Part shown: positions 24,912-36,899 of the stretch, piece after piece
Position numbering within the stretch: the first letter of the stretch is position 1
Layout: each line of letters opens with the position of its first letter
NCBI RefSeq assembly: GCF_026210795.1
Contig: NC_089450.1
Span: 372,001-436,000, forward strand
Direction of reading: 5' to 3'
Source: Rhizophagus irregularis
Lineage: Eukaryota; Glomeromycota; Glomeromycetes; Glomerales; Glomeraceae
Length of the DNA stretch: 64,000 nucleotides
Notes under the pieces: generated by a model
Told to the model about the DNA's origin: nothing
The model's input: only the letters and a program-made list of their open reading frames with translations
The model's database searches: none
Position numbers and translations under genes: made by a program

Positions 24912-25380
24912 TGTAATAACCGAAAATACAATAAAATAGAATAAGGATAAATAATTAGCCGAAGGATAAATAATTAACCGATGGGTAAATAATTAGCCAA
25001 TAAAATTATATTTATAGTTTAGTTTAGTGTAACGAGATAGTCATATGATAATAGATCTTCAAATTTTATTAGAAATATTAGAAATATTAGAAATATTTTT
25101 CTTAAAAATGTATAAATACAAGTGGATTTCGATAGGAAATTCGAGAGTTCAATTTTTGGAAAATAAAAATTTTAGTTCGCCCTTAATAATAAACTAACAT
25201 ATTCTTTTAGCCTTTTTCTTATGAGTAAAAAGTGCCACATTAATTATTTTTAATTAATGGTTTATTAATGTTTTGTAACTAATTTTTATTTTTAAACCAA
25301 GCATAGATATTATTCGAACTCAACACGTCAGTGGCAACATACGATATTTTATTTTAATATCCTATGGGCGGCATATCACA
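24912..25380 (+). repeat. 3' LTR
   Basis: 469 bp, TG...CA, followed by the target duplication ATGT (25381-25384). About 99 % identical to the 5' LTR. Confidence 0.93.
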
Positions 25381-26780
25381 ATGTATATCAATGAAAAATA
25401 AAATAAACTTTTGCAATCCCTAGATCTGTTCACATCGGGCCTAGTATTTTTTTAAACATGTAATTACGATTACTTTATTTTACAAAAACATGATAAAGAT
25501 TTGGTTTCAAAAAACCTCTAATTTTGATTTTTTATTATATACAAATGCAAATCTGTAATAAAGCTTGAAACATAGTGCAATATGTTATGAAATAAAACAC
25601 TAAAGAAAAATTTATATAACCCCAGCCCATCAATATAAGAGCTTCTGATTTGCATCCCAGAAAAATAATGTATTTAGCCTAATTCTACTTGTCTGAACTG
25701 ATTCCTTTAGAATCATTACCATTATAATTAATAGTGACATTTATTACAAGATGCTTGGATCTGTTATCTCAAATCTAAAGTTTATCAGGATAATAATCAA
25801 ATTTGCTATAGAAAAGAATTTCATCATTTTTGAAAACGGGAAAGAATTAAATTAAAAAAATATAAATAAATGAAACATGATTGATTAAGTAAACATAAAG
25901 GTAAAAAAGAGGGGAGCGTAGGAGTAGTAGGTCTGGAAATGGCAGATACTTCCATGGATGGTATCACTGGTCTTGATGCTGAAGAAGAGGTCTCAAATAA
26001 ATTTGCAATATCCAATGTTTGTTCAGATCTAGTTATGATGAGCGAGATGATGAACTCGTCTTACTTCTGGATCTTTGAGCACTTCTACTATATGCTCGTT
26101 CAAATGGTGATTCTGGTAAATAAAATAAAATCATGGTAATTTTGAAGAGAACTACCCACTTATTTTTTCTAGAAACATAAATACCTGATTTTTGCCAGAA
26201 TTTCGTCGAGAACTCCTCATAAAGCTCTTCTCTAGTTATGCTCCTTTTGTCCCCAGTCCCTTTTTTTTTTCTCTTTGCAGTTTAAAAAAAAAAATAATAA
26301 TAATAAGTATATTGATCAGACAGGTCTTCATAGATAAGTATCCTATCAGCCAACCTACTTATGTAAAAGGTTTTCGTGAGGCTTAAGAATTTTTTATGGT
26401 ACTCGTTACTAGTAAAATAATTAGTATTTTCCTGAACATTTAATTTTCCAGCAATCTTGTTCTAAAAGAGATACTTCTTCTTATTTGTAGTAGAATGATA
26501 CTCTGCATTTCTATTTTTTGTTCATTAATGAGAACGTGAAGTTGAGCATCAGAGAACTCCATAGTTAACTACATAGTGAGAATATTCTCTAGGGACTATT
26601 ATATAAAAAAATATTGAGGGATGTATTCTGATCATAGCGAAGAATGATTAATTTGATTTAATGAAATGATTAATCAAATAATAATGATGGCTTAGCTTTT
26701 TTTTAAAAATCCACATGATATGCTGATCACCTGTAATTTGAGAAACCACTCAGTGCCAGAGAACTGGCAGGAATTTAGAA
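25381..26780. other. Intergenic; possible minus-strand coding remnant near 25.8-26.1 kb
   Basis: Mostly stop-filled. On the minus strand 26015-25824 reads MDIANLFETSSSASRPVIP and on through a Ser/Pro-rich piece, and the stretch just upstream has SRSKTSSSSRS-type residues in a broken frame. It could be the remnant of a Ser/Arg/Pro-rich protein. Not assigned. Confidence 0.3.
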
Positions 26781-27737
26781 TAGGGATGGGAACGGTTCTA
26801 TCAGTTCGGTTCTGGTTCTTTTGACCAGTTCTGAATAGAACCATTCTGGAAAACTGGTTCTGAGCGGTTCAGTTTCACAGAATGGCTCGAGTCGGTTCAG
26901 GACCTCTTATGCACTACTAATACGTAATGTTTTTAGGCAGATAAATTCCAATGCTTATCTGGATCACTAGATGATAATTTCTGAAACTAAGTTACTAGTT
27001 TGAATCCAAAATTCTGAATAGATCCGAAATTTTCTCTAAATGGATTGCTATCTTACTTGATTAATTACGAGATAGTTCTCAAACAGTTGATTTATAATCA
27101 TTAATTCATAATGTAACTGCATAGAAATTCTTAAGTTCCCATTTAAAAGGGATGTCCGTATGCATTTCAATCAACTAATCCAATTTCGGTTAATGCAATT
27201 TTACCTTAATAATCTTTTTTTTTCAGTACTTATTTTTTTTCAGATATCCTTTTTTTCTTTATCCTTTTCTTCCCCTCAATTTTTTTTTAATTTTTTTTCA
27301 TTACATAATAAAAAAATAAAATATTATATTAAATATATTTACAATTATATTTTTTTAAAAAAAATCAATATAATACTGTATGTAGGAAAATTGATCGACG
27401 TTAATAAGATGATTAAGATATTTTAATTAAATTTAACACTAGATAAATAGTTTGATTTTCAATTGATATTTTTACAATATTTTATAGATTTGATAATAGG
27501 TTATTATAACCAAATCCATATCCAAAATTCTCTAAATAATCACCAGATTTTTGAATAAAATTTTTAGTTCAAATGGCTTAGTTAAATTAATAATTTATCA
27601 AGTAAAATGAGTATCAAAAGACATTTAATTTTCCTAAGTTGATTATAAGTTTAAAATTAACGTAATATAAATAATAAGAAATAATTATAAAATTTATAAT
27701 TAATTAATAAATATATTTGTAATATTTCATAATATTA

Positions 27738-28217
27738 TTGCCGTTTTCAGAAATGTTGGCACTCAGTGTGTCGATCATTTCTCAAATCGAACACACCAAA
27801 CACACACTGAACACAAACAAAACACAGCAATTAAAATTGCGAAAAAAAAATTTTTTCCTTTATAAAACAAAAAATTAGACTTCGATAATATATTTTTAGG
27901 TAGTGTGCATAAAAAAATGTATAAAAATTATATTATTTATATATATGTATTCACTTGTATTTGCTTGTATTCGCTTATATTCAGTGTGTTTGGTTGTGTT
28001 TGGTTGTGTTCAGTTGTGTTCGGTGTGTGTTCGGTATAAATTTTAACATTTTCAATTTTTTTCATAACTAAAAATTGATAAAAATAGTTTTTATGTAAAA
28101 CTATATACGCACACTTCAAGTTCTCATAATTTTTTATATGTGTTTACGGTGTGTTCGGTGTGTTCGTTTTGTAAAAATGATTGACACATTGAGTGCCAAC
28201 ATTTCTGAAAACGGCAA
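27738..28217. mobile_element. 480-bp TIR element with TA duplication
   Basis: Ends TTGCCGTTTTCAGAAATGTT and its reverse complement, about 43 bp with only two mismatches, flanked by TA on both sides. Subterminal regions are made of GTGTTCGGTGTGTTCG-type repeats in opposite orientations. The TA duplication suggests the Tc1/mariner group. No transposase inside. Confidence 0.7.
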
Positions 28218-28438
28218 TAAAGTTTTTTAGAAAATACTTCTAAAAAAAATTAATCAATTTTTATTTTTTTACAATTTTTTAATTAATCCAAATTTCATTC
28301 TACACTCAAACGTCAAATCATTAATAATTAATACATATTATTTTATTCTTTTTTGTTAACTAATTAGTTATTACCATATTAAATTCCTAATTATAAACAA
28401 AAAACTATTACAACCATCTTTAATTTACTTAGTATTAC

Positions 28439-28682
28439 TAAGGTTGCTTGCCGAAACCTAGGGGTTTAGGCAAGATGGCGTTTTGCCGAAAAGCGAAATT
28501 CTGCCGAAACTATATTAAAGTTATATTAAAAAACTGGCGAAACTTTGGAGAAAGGCGAAACTGCCGAAACTTATTATAAATGCCGAAACTGCCGAAACTT
28601 TGCCGAAACTATAATAAATCTATAGTAAAATTTTGACGAAACTAATCGTAGGATTTTGAAGAGGTTTAGACAAGCAACCTTA
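28439..28682 (+). mobile_element. 244-bp MITE, copy 3
   Basis: Same length and ends as the two copies in the retrotransposon, with the 8-bp duplication AGTATTAC at 28431-28438 and 28683-28690. About 97-98 % identical to copy 2. Confidence 0.93.
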
Positions 28683-29269
28683 AGTATTACATTATGATAC
28701 TAAAATTTTCTATCTAAACAAACTCATTGGTCCCGATGTAAAGCAACGGGTGACTGCCTATTATTACTAGTGTGATGTTAATGATCTTTACGGTTCTTAA
28801 AAAATTATATCAATATCCTGAACAAAATTAAGCTGCTCAAGTCGAACGACTCAATTCCAAAGAACTGAACTGGTTTTCAGTTTCAGTTCCGTTCTCGGTT
28901 TCGAACTGTGTTCAAGTCGCTAAGTCGTGAAATGCCCCATCCCTAATTTAGGGAGATCACATGTGATACAAAATTAGCTTAGCCCGAGATATGACCCTAT
29001 ATAAATCCTGATATGCTTGTAATCGAATAAAAATGAATCTGATATTTTATTATAATATAGTTGTTACAAACTGTTATAAATCACTATAAATTGATAAAAA
29101 ACAGTGAAATTGCTATAAATCTCTTAACCAGTTAAATCTGTATAAATTTGAATGGTAATATTGTCTAGTATAGGTTGATAAAGAATCAATATAACATACC
29201 AAAATTACTAAAACCACTATAAATCAGCTATAATTGCTATAATTTGTTATAAACTATTAAAATACTAAT

Positions 29270-29943
29270 ATGGATTTAGATAGTAGAGCCTATTCTAAGC
29301 TAATTGAACTATACTATAAAGATGTAGACTCTGGAGAATATACAAAAATAGTTGGTGCAATATTGCCTTTAGCAGAAAGACATGATTATGAAACACCAGA
29401 AATGTAGTACTCTTGTATTCGTAATCTATTTAGGAAAATACTAGAAGAGAACCCAAGAATCCTTTCTAAGAATGGATATATTACAATGTATGGAAAACTA
29501 TATGAAGATGATAGGATCTAACCAATTATATATATTGCAGTATATGTGACTCATTAGTTTTCACACCTGCAAATGGTCATTTTGAGGATCACTATCGAGA
29601 TAACTACTTGAAGAGATGTATTTCTGGAAATACTATTTCAAATAAATATGCAAGAATAAATGAAATTCTCCAATCTATTGATAGTAGAGAATTTAGCATC
29701 TGGCAAAATAAATAATTTATATTACGAGAAGAGGCAAAACTGAAGCGTCTTCGCCTAAAGCTTTTTTCCCAATCTACCTCACACTCAGAAAAGGATAAAT
29801 TGGCATTGATATCATATGATTATGATACTCGTACAATTCTCTATGAAGCTTATATGCAGGCTAAAGCAACTATAGCAGAAAATACTATCCAAGTGCTTCA
29901 AATTTTTAGCCAGCTTATATTTCACTTGCCAAGTAAGAAATAA
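29270..29943 (+). pseudogene. Broken gene of an unrecognised family
   Basis: The ATG at 29270 opens MDLDSRAYSKLIELYYKDVD and runs with in-frame TAG and TAA codons (about 29405 and 29518). After a shift near 29545 a second frame reads FTPANGHFEDHYRDNYLKRC and then a helical, Lys/Arg/Gln-rich stretch to a TAA at 29941. The second part begins with a Cys/His-type motif and ends as a probable coiled coil, resembling the coiled-coil gene at 31271. At least three nonsense codons and one frameshift make it inactive. The family is not recognised; it may once have been continuous with the next two entries. Confidence 0.5.
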
Positions 29944-30700
29944 TTCCACTAACTTCTTACTATCAGTTATCAAATTGCAAAAGTGATACAAGCGAAATAT
30001 TTATCTCGTCTCAGTATACAAAATAGCCAAAAGGCACTGCGTTAAGATTAAGGGATGGAATACTAATCACAATTGTCTAACTAACTTGACTGATTCTGAG
30101 AAATATTCTACATTATAGACTATTGCTTTTAACTGAAAATTAATATTATTTAGCTAAAGGTGCAATGTATAACTTATTCTTTATTTTTTATGTTAAATAA
30201 TCTATATACATGATCACTTAGTAAAATTGGTCAAAAACACTATACATGAAATGTATCATCTGCCCAATTTTCCAGATTAGTTCTTAACCCAGATCCCAAA
30301 TATTGTCTTAATAAAATAATATATTGTCCACACCTTATGGTCTAGGCATGTATGACATAAATTTTTGATCCATCTAATGAAATGTACTACTGCAGGTTTA
30401 TGCAGAATAAAGATTATGATCTGCCTATTCTAGATTAGCTTTTAAGTAATGTAATGGTAATCACACTAAAATAGCAATATGCTAATTTGGCCAAAGGCAT
30501 TGGATATGATACCTGCATCATTATAAAATATAAGTATACACATCTCTTACTAAAAAAAAAACAAATTCTAGTATGTCTCTTCTTATTTATAAAAAGGCCA
30601 TAAATGTATTATTTGTATTATATTAAAACTGACACTGGTAGTCTATTTTTTGAAATTCCATAAAATTCCATATTTTTTTTGCACAATGTATAAATATATA

Positions 30701-31150
30701 ATGGCATTTAACCAGGCATATTCTGACTTGCTAGCAAAATTACCAGCTTCCCTAATAAATAAGGCATGGATTCATCTCACATCATGGAAACGCAAACCAT
30801 TATCTGAGAAAGAGGCCAGCTAAATTAATCCAATTGTAGAATCATTTTTAAAACATGAAGCTATTAAATACCAAAAGAGATTAATGTGCCAGAGATGAAC
30901 CCAAAGTTGGCTGGAGTGTCAAATATCTTTATCTTTCAAAGAAATATCAAGTATGAATAAGCTTAAAGTACTATCCCAGCACCTACTTGATAGTCAAACT
31001 TTTGAGAAATTTATACTAGATATAGAAAAGAAATATAGGAAGCAAGTTAATGCAAATAAAAAATTATGATGTAAAATTGATAATCTAAAGATGCAAGTAG
31101 AAGAGACAGAAAAAGAGCTGGCATCTATAAAGTCAGATTCTTCTCATTAG
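30701..31150 (+). pseudogene. Single-frame gene with three nonsense codons
   Basis: The ATG at 30701 opens MAFNQAYSDLLAKLPASLIN and one frame continues without a shift for 150 codons to TAG 31148-31150, broken only by TAA (30821), TGA (30896) and TGA (31067). The C-terminal third is a Lys/Glu-rich helix. All three internal stops are one C-to-T change from CAA or CGA. An intact frame apart from these stops means recent inactivation, or stop-codon read-through, which nothing else supports. The coiled-coil gene starts 120 bp downstream. Not a recognised family. Confidence 0.55.
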
Positions 31151-31270
31151 TTGAGGGTACTTTTTTCCTTGTACTTTTGCAAAGTAAAATTCCAGTTAAG
31201 ATCATGCACTTTCTGAGGATCAATATAAATCAAAGGTTCTTTCATTCTCTTTTATAATTATGAAAAAAAA

Positions 31271-31867
31271 ATGTCATTTTGCAGATCTCACCTAAGGCAG
31301 AGAAGAACATGTGAAGAACATAAAGCTGAGCTGAAAAAAGAGAACTATCATCTTTGTAGTGAATTGCAGACAAAAGTTGATATTAATCGCCAGAATGAGA
31401 AACGAATTAATCAACTGGAACGGGATTATATCCGATGTGAGCAAGAAATTCAATATTTCAATAGAGAGATAGAGCGCCTTGAAAATACTTTGAAAGAAAA
31501 GATAGTAGAGTTAAAATCTGAAATCTCTACTCTAAAAAGTCAGCTATATCAAGCTAGAAAAGATGTGCGAGATAAGGGAAAATATATTTCTAGTTTAGAA
31601 AAGCAGTTAGTAGAATCTGAGGAACAAGTTAAGAAATTGCGATATCAGATCAGAAGTATCTCATCACAAAAAAATTCGCCTGAACAAGGAAATTCTCCAG
31701 ACTTGTATAATTTTGATGATAATATGACTACAATCATAGAGTTAGCAAATGCTATAGATGGTTATGTGAATAATAGAGCAACAACTAGGGATATTCTTAT
31801 AGACCAAACACAGATTGAACAGATGTCATTGTTGCAAAATTTGCCTAGAATTTTTCTGGCAAATTGA
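31271..31867 (+). CDS. Coiled-coil protein, 198 aa
   Basis: The ATG at 31271 opens a 198-residue frame. Residues about 15-135 are a long amphipathic helix with heptad spacing (KEKIVELKSEISTLKSQLY and KYISSLEKQLVESEEQVKKL are typical), predicted to be a coiled coil. Residues 136-198 are Ser/Asn-rich and then hydrophobic. No membrane segment or enzyme motif. It lies just downstream of a broken frame that also ends in a Lys/Glu-rich helix, and could be the 3' part of the same old gene. The stop is followed within 130 bp by an AT-rich tandem repeat. Expression and function unknown. Confidence 0.45.
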   Translation: MSFCRSHLRQRRTCEEHKAELKKENYHLCSELQTKVDINRQNEKRINQLERDYIRCEQEIQYFNREIERLENTLKEKIVELKSEISTLKSQLYQARKDVRDKGKYISSLEKQLVESEEQVKKLRYQIRSISSQKNSPEQGNSPDLYNFDDNMTTIIELANAIDGYVNNRATTRDILIDQTQIEQMSLLQNLPRIFLAN

Positions 31868-31989
31868 GAATTATCCCAGTAAATTGGATAAATTGGGTTA
31901 CAATTTTGGGATAATAGAGAACTTACAATTTGGCAAATTTTATCAAAATGGCGTCAATCCTACAGAATTCCTAATTCAAATGTTGAGAA

Positions 31990-32690
31990 ATTTTTCAGTA
32001 AATTATCATTAAATTGTGGGAAATTTTAGGTAAATTTTTAGTAATGTTATATAAACGTATATAATGTAAATTGTGTAAATTTTAGGCAAATTTTTAGTAA
32101 TTTTATGCAAACGTAATGAAAATTGTGGTGAATTTAGTCAAAATTTTAGTAATTTTATGTAAACATAATGCAAATTATAGTGAATTTAATCAAATTTTTA
32201 GTAATTTTATGTATTTATATAAACGTAATGCAAATTGTGTAAATTTTAGTCAAATTTTTAGTAATTTTATGTAAACGTAATGCAAATTGTGATGAATTTA
32301 GTCAAATTTTTAATAATTTTATGCAAACGTAATGCAAATTGTAGTAAATTGTAGTGTATTTTTAGTAATGTTATGTAAATTATTGAAATTTAGGTGAATT
32401 TTTCAGCAATGTTATGCAAATGTAATGTAAATTGTGGTGAATTTTGCATTTTTTCAGTAAATGTTGCTAAATTTTTGAATAATTTAGTGAAATTTAAGAT
32501 AATTTTGGACAATTGAGTGAAAATGTTTTGCCAATTTTGGACAATTGAGCATAAACAGTATAAATGCAATATTTTCGGAGATAATTTAGTGAAATTTTGC
32601 AAAAATTTTGGACAATTGAGTGAAATTTTGCAATAATTTTGGACAATTGAGTGAAATTTAGTAATAATTTTAAACAATTTAGTGCAAATA
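31990..32690. repeat. Degenerate tandem AT repeat
   Basis: About 12 irregular copies built from GTAAATTTTAGTCAAATTTT, TAGTAATTTTATGTAAAC and GTAATGCAAATTGTG words (period about 54 bp). After 32400 they grade into a second set built from TTTTGGACAATTGAGTGAAA. Open frames across it are by-products of the repeat. Confidence 0.75.
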
Positions 32691-32756
32691 CCATGACAAT
32701 TTAAAACACTGGTTTAATAATTTTACATAATTTATTACAATTTTATTTATTAATAA

Positions 32757-32789
32757 GGCCGTTCCAACAAATCGTCTCGTTTAACATCA
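32757..32789 (+). repeat. Left terminal inverted repeat of the TAA element
   Basis: 33 bp starting GGCCGTTCCAACAAAT and ending TTTAACATCA. Four mismatches to the right end, three of them transitions. Confidence 0.88.
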
Positions 32790-32931
32790 ACCCCCCTCAT
32801 TATTTCAAAAAATTCAGATTTAAATGTACATTTTGTATATCACGTGATTTTATAAAAATATGATAATAAAGATAAAATAACAATCATTTTACTTAACAAA
32901 TTATTTATTAAAAGATTATATAATACAAAAA

Positions 32932-35900
32932 TTATTCTCTTTTCCTTTTTCTTGTTAATTCACCAACTTTTTTCTTACCCCAAGTATGAAAAGAATGACC
33001 CGAAAGTTGACAATTAGAACAAAGTGGATATACAGATTGATATCCATGAAGTAAATCGTCAGTTGCCTCCACCAATGAATTATTTTTACCACAATAATAA
33101 CAAATAGGAGGTTTTTTTAGGCGATTTGAATAATAACCACTTTCAATTGGAGAATCACAGCTAAGAGATTGACGAATAAAAACAATACCTTTCAGCTCAT
33201 GTAAAGGTGGCATCCATTCTTCAATTCCACAAGTAAAATCATTATCATTTATTTTGAGCTGTAATGTGGATATCTGCTCTTTTTTTAAAGCACTCATACT
33301 ATAAATGCATCAAATTTTTCCACAAAAATCACATTCAACGAATTCGCGAACACGATTATTATTGAAAATGCCCTGGGGTAAATTATCAGCTTCTAGTTGT
33401 CCTGCTTTACTTGGACGAAAGTTTTCAGATGTTTGAGTTTCATATATACTTGAAAAATCCTTATAATGATTAGAATCAGCTAAAATAAAAACGCCCAAAA
33501 ACATAATTAGAAATTTGAGCACTTTATGCAAAAAGGTTGTATAATTCTTACCAATAGATGGTTCAGGATCAGGCAAAAAATGCAATTCATCAAATACTTC
33601 AATTGGTAATTCAACTGGTAAACAGATAGTACATTCACTATTATTGCATTTCTTAATCTGCAGAAATTAGAGTTTTGTGATAAATTTCGAATACAATGAA
33701 TATATATAAGTGCATTTTACTCTATTTGACATACCTGAAATGAATATTGTCTAATTTGACAATGCGTATCAATAAATTCCTTTAATTTATGAAATTTTCT
33801 TAATTCTACTAGCGTTGTATCATTAATTGTAAGCTGACTTTCAGCTGTTAATATAGACTATTATAATATTAATGATTAACAAAAATAAATTTAAGCAAAT
33901 ATTAATATAAAAAATACCTCAAATAAAGAATCAATTTCAGTTTCTATGGCAGGAGAAGCGATTTTGAATTTTAAATCATGTAAAGAAAGTCGTGAAGTAC
34001 GATTTTCAAGGAATTCTTGAGTAATTTTAATTGATTTAATAAGCTCTTCTTTTAAATGTGAATTAGAATTAGCTCCTTCACGGATTTCAGATAAAGTTTT
34101 AAGCTTTTCAAAAGCTTGTTCCGATAATCCACTCATATCTTCTCGCTTCAAAGCAACACCTTGCAAAGCAAGATTTAATATTGACATTATACGTTCAGCT
34201 GGATTGGCCCAACTGTGGTAAGGAGCAGTTCGTACAGCAGCTAAGAAATCAAAGTTACCTTTTAAAAACAAGGCTATCAATGATATTTGAACAGATCCAT
34301 ATATGCATCGGTGATCTGGACCACCATCAGTATATAAAAGTAAAATTTTAGGTTTGTTAATATTATCTTGATATTGAATAGAATAATTATTATAGAATTC
34401 TGTTGCATGTCGTATAGCAGAACTTGGTTGGAAAATTGTATCTTTATATGCTATATATACTTGACCCTGGTAAAATGAATCTGATATACTATTTGGAATG
34501 TCGAACAAATAAAGATGCCGAAGGGGTCGAAGATAATTTTGTAAAATCGTGATCGCAAGAATTAAGTATTCCATCTATAGTAGTTAATGCTGATTTATTT
34601 CTCACTCCTGTTGAAGTGAAGAACTGTGGATTCTCCAATGCGAACTTTGACAAGCCATATCAGCACAAATTAATGCCGTATACTCTTTAAATTTAATAGC
34701 AAATTCACGTAAATATCTCCAAAGTGCAGAACAGTAATGTGAATCAATATGAGACTTGCGTATTTGACGAGCTTGAATCATATATCGAATTTGGAACCTG
34801 CCTGTATACCGATTTTCTGAAAATTCTGTTTTTGGCCAAAATTGTAATCGCACCCATTCAGTTGAAGGTATTTCAATATCATTTGGTATGGTGCCATATT
34901 TATTTTCTAATCGTTCAATTATGATTTGCACCAGATCCTTAACTGAGATGGCAATTGGCATATATAAAGTTGAGGTATGTCGTCGATCATGCACTGCAGG
35001 CGTAACCTTTTTAAAATTTGAGATGATCTTGATATAAATTATATAAGATATAAATACCAAAAATAGTATTTAAATTAATAATCATTACCTCATTAAAGTA
35101 ATCTTGCATTTCGTTCCAAAAGACATCAAATTTTGTGCCTTTTTCATTAATAATCTTACGAAGATCTATAATAATATCAGGATCTTGGGTATCTAGCATC
35201 AATTTTATCCGTTCATGTGTTTTCTTATTGATTTCATTATCTGGTGTTGATACATCTCCTGTTAAATCTTGATAAAGTACTTGCAGAATTGAGCGTGATG
35301 CTTTAACTATTAAAGAATACTATAAAAAGGTTGGTGTATATTTAGTATTTTCAATATTTTCAAAAGAAATATTTTAACTGAAATATAAACAAAAAAAAAA
35401 AAAAGAAAAAAACCTTATTTATCACATTTTTTCGCATTTGTCTTGTACAATAGATTGGGATTTGGTCATATGCTGCAGAAATATTTTTTGCTTCTTTTGT
35501 CTTGTCACATTTATCCAAAGAAGGAATTTTCCATACAAAATTTAATGTACCGAGATAATTGCCATGATAATAACGATATAGCGTGAAGGATACATCAGCA
35601 CAAATATTTTGAAAAAAGAGATATATATTTTGTGGCTTGGGAGGAAGCAAATGATCTATATTTAGAAGATCATAATCATTGGATTCACGAAGAAGCTGTG
35701 CTAAAAACTCATATTGAGATGGATATAAGTCAACAGCTTCAATATCCTCAACTGTAATATCCATCTCGCCCATTTCTTACAGGAACTAGACTCGTATGTA
35801 TAGTACGCATTCTATTATTAACCCCTTGAAGATAGTTGGCATATTCTTGAGCTATTTTTATCAGATCATCAATATCTTTAATTACTTCTTCCCAATGTAA

Positions 35901-36601
35901 TAGGCGTGTCCAAGGTTGTTGAATAGATAAAATTAAAGCTTTAACAAATGACTCAAGTTTTTCTCGTGATATTTCAATTTTTTTATGCTTCGTAGTATCA
36001 TGATAGAGATTATAATGACTTTCAGAAGCATATACAGGAAGTTTGGCTATAATTTTTGGTAGTTTCAAGCCGCGTTTTTCCAATTTGCCAAGATGAGGAT
36101 CCAAATACCATACTAAATCGGTAACTCTGCGGATAAAAGAATGCCCAATAGTTAAATGATTATCATTCAGCCATCCCAGTTTCCTTTCTTGCAAAATTTT
36201 TAAAAAATCATTATAGAGCAATCATTACGAAATTGGGAGTTGTAAAGTGGTGGAAGTTTTTTTAGGCGTTGTTGTGTCATCATGAAATTAAATGCTAAAG
36301 ATCCTTCATTAGATAACTCATCGGGAATTAATATACTATGAGATATTGTAAAACGTACATGCTGCGCCTTCAATTGAAAACATGCTTCTAAATTTTCGGT
36401 AAGACCATTTAATATAGGATGCCAAGCTGAAGAATCATTACATTGAAGATCAACTTTTACCAGCTTATCTTCTAAAAAGAGTTCATTTGAAAGTGCTTCT
36501 TTTAATAAATCTTCAAAATTTCTGGACTCTTTAATACCAACCACTGCTGATTTTACTAAAGATATGCCATTTTCATAGGCTGTTACAAATAAATACAACA
36601 T
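32932..36601 (-). pseudogene. Multi-exon DDE transposase-like gene, decayed
   Basis: Blocks read in order on the minus strand from the ATG at 36601. They include an N-terminal region (36601-36200), a helical part after a frameshift (36221-35748), another shift to 35773-35400, an intron to about 35320, and an intron at about 35089-35010. The core follows: CAD in LICAD (about 34645), TDGGPDHR (about 34315) and NPAERIMS (about 34195), which I read as the three acidic D-D-E residues. The C-terminal part, after three GT-AG introns (one at 33658-33734), has Cys pairs CDFCGK, CYYCGK and CSNC, a zinc-ribbon-like end, then KRKRE. At least four frameshifts (near 36215, 35765, 34655 and 34640) and a TGA (33308) break it. 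I recall similar unnamed proteins in fungi and aquatic animals. The role is inferred from DDE layout and position between TIRs. Confidence 0.68.
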
Positions 36602-36899
36602 TTGATGTATATAATTTCCAAAAAAAGTATCGTCAGTTCTGCAGTTTTATTTACTGATACTACACGAAAGAAAAAGAAAAGTTTATCGAACAAAGAAAAA
36701 AGAAAAAGAAAATACGATTTGTTCACATGTTAATAATATAAATTAAGTGTTGATACAAGTGGTCGATTGTGATACAATATCGCAAACTTAACGTTACAAT
36801 CATTACATCTAATAAAATAACGTGACTTTATATATGTGTTTAAAATTTAATATGTACAAAATTTTACCCCCCGCCCCCCTCTATTTTTTTCATGTCATG

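Larger units (their letters stand above)
16440..25380 (+). mobile_element. Ty3/gypsy LTR retrotransposon, defective, 8.9 kb
   Basis: Complete in outline. 469-bp LTRs starting TGTAATAACC and ending CACA lie at 16440-16908 and 24912-25380, flanked by the 4-bp duplication ATGT. A primer-binding-like site starts at 16913 and a polypurine tract is at 24898-24911. Order inside: a long 1.7-kb leader, gag with two CCHC knuckles, protease (DSGAS), reverse transcriptase (YIDD at 22335-22346), RNase H, and a small integrase C-terminal remnant. Protease-RT-RNase H-integrase order is the Ty3/gypsy order. The LTRs differ at only about 5 of 469 positions, so insertion is young. Yet gag-pol has nonsense codons (19713, 20602), frameshifts, two nested 244-bp MITEs and no integrase core. 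It must have moved in trans, or decayed very fast. The coding strand is strongly A-rich. Confidence 0.92.
26781..28945. mobile_element. Non-autonomous hAT-like element, 2.2 kb
   Basis: Inverted ends TAGGGATGGG (26781-26790) and CCCATCCCTA (28936-28945) are flanked by near-identical 8-bp sites, ATTTAGAA and ATTTAGGG, as in hAT elements. Behind each end are GGTTC/GAACC-type subterminal motifs (repeated CGGTTCTGG- and GAACTG-like words), a common hAT transposase-binding pattern. The interior is AT-rich with no transposase, and contains two other complete elements (27738-28217 and 28439-28682). Confidence 0.7.

Noticed and set aside
32390-32694. Two overlapping minus-strand frames of 95 and 66 codons
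   Set aside because: Products of the TTTTGGACAATTGAGTGAAA tandem repeat.
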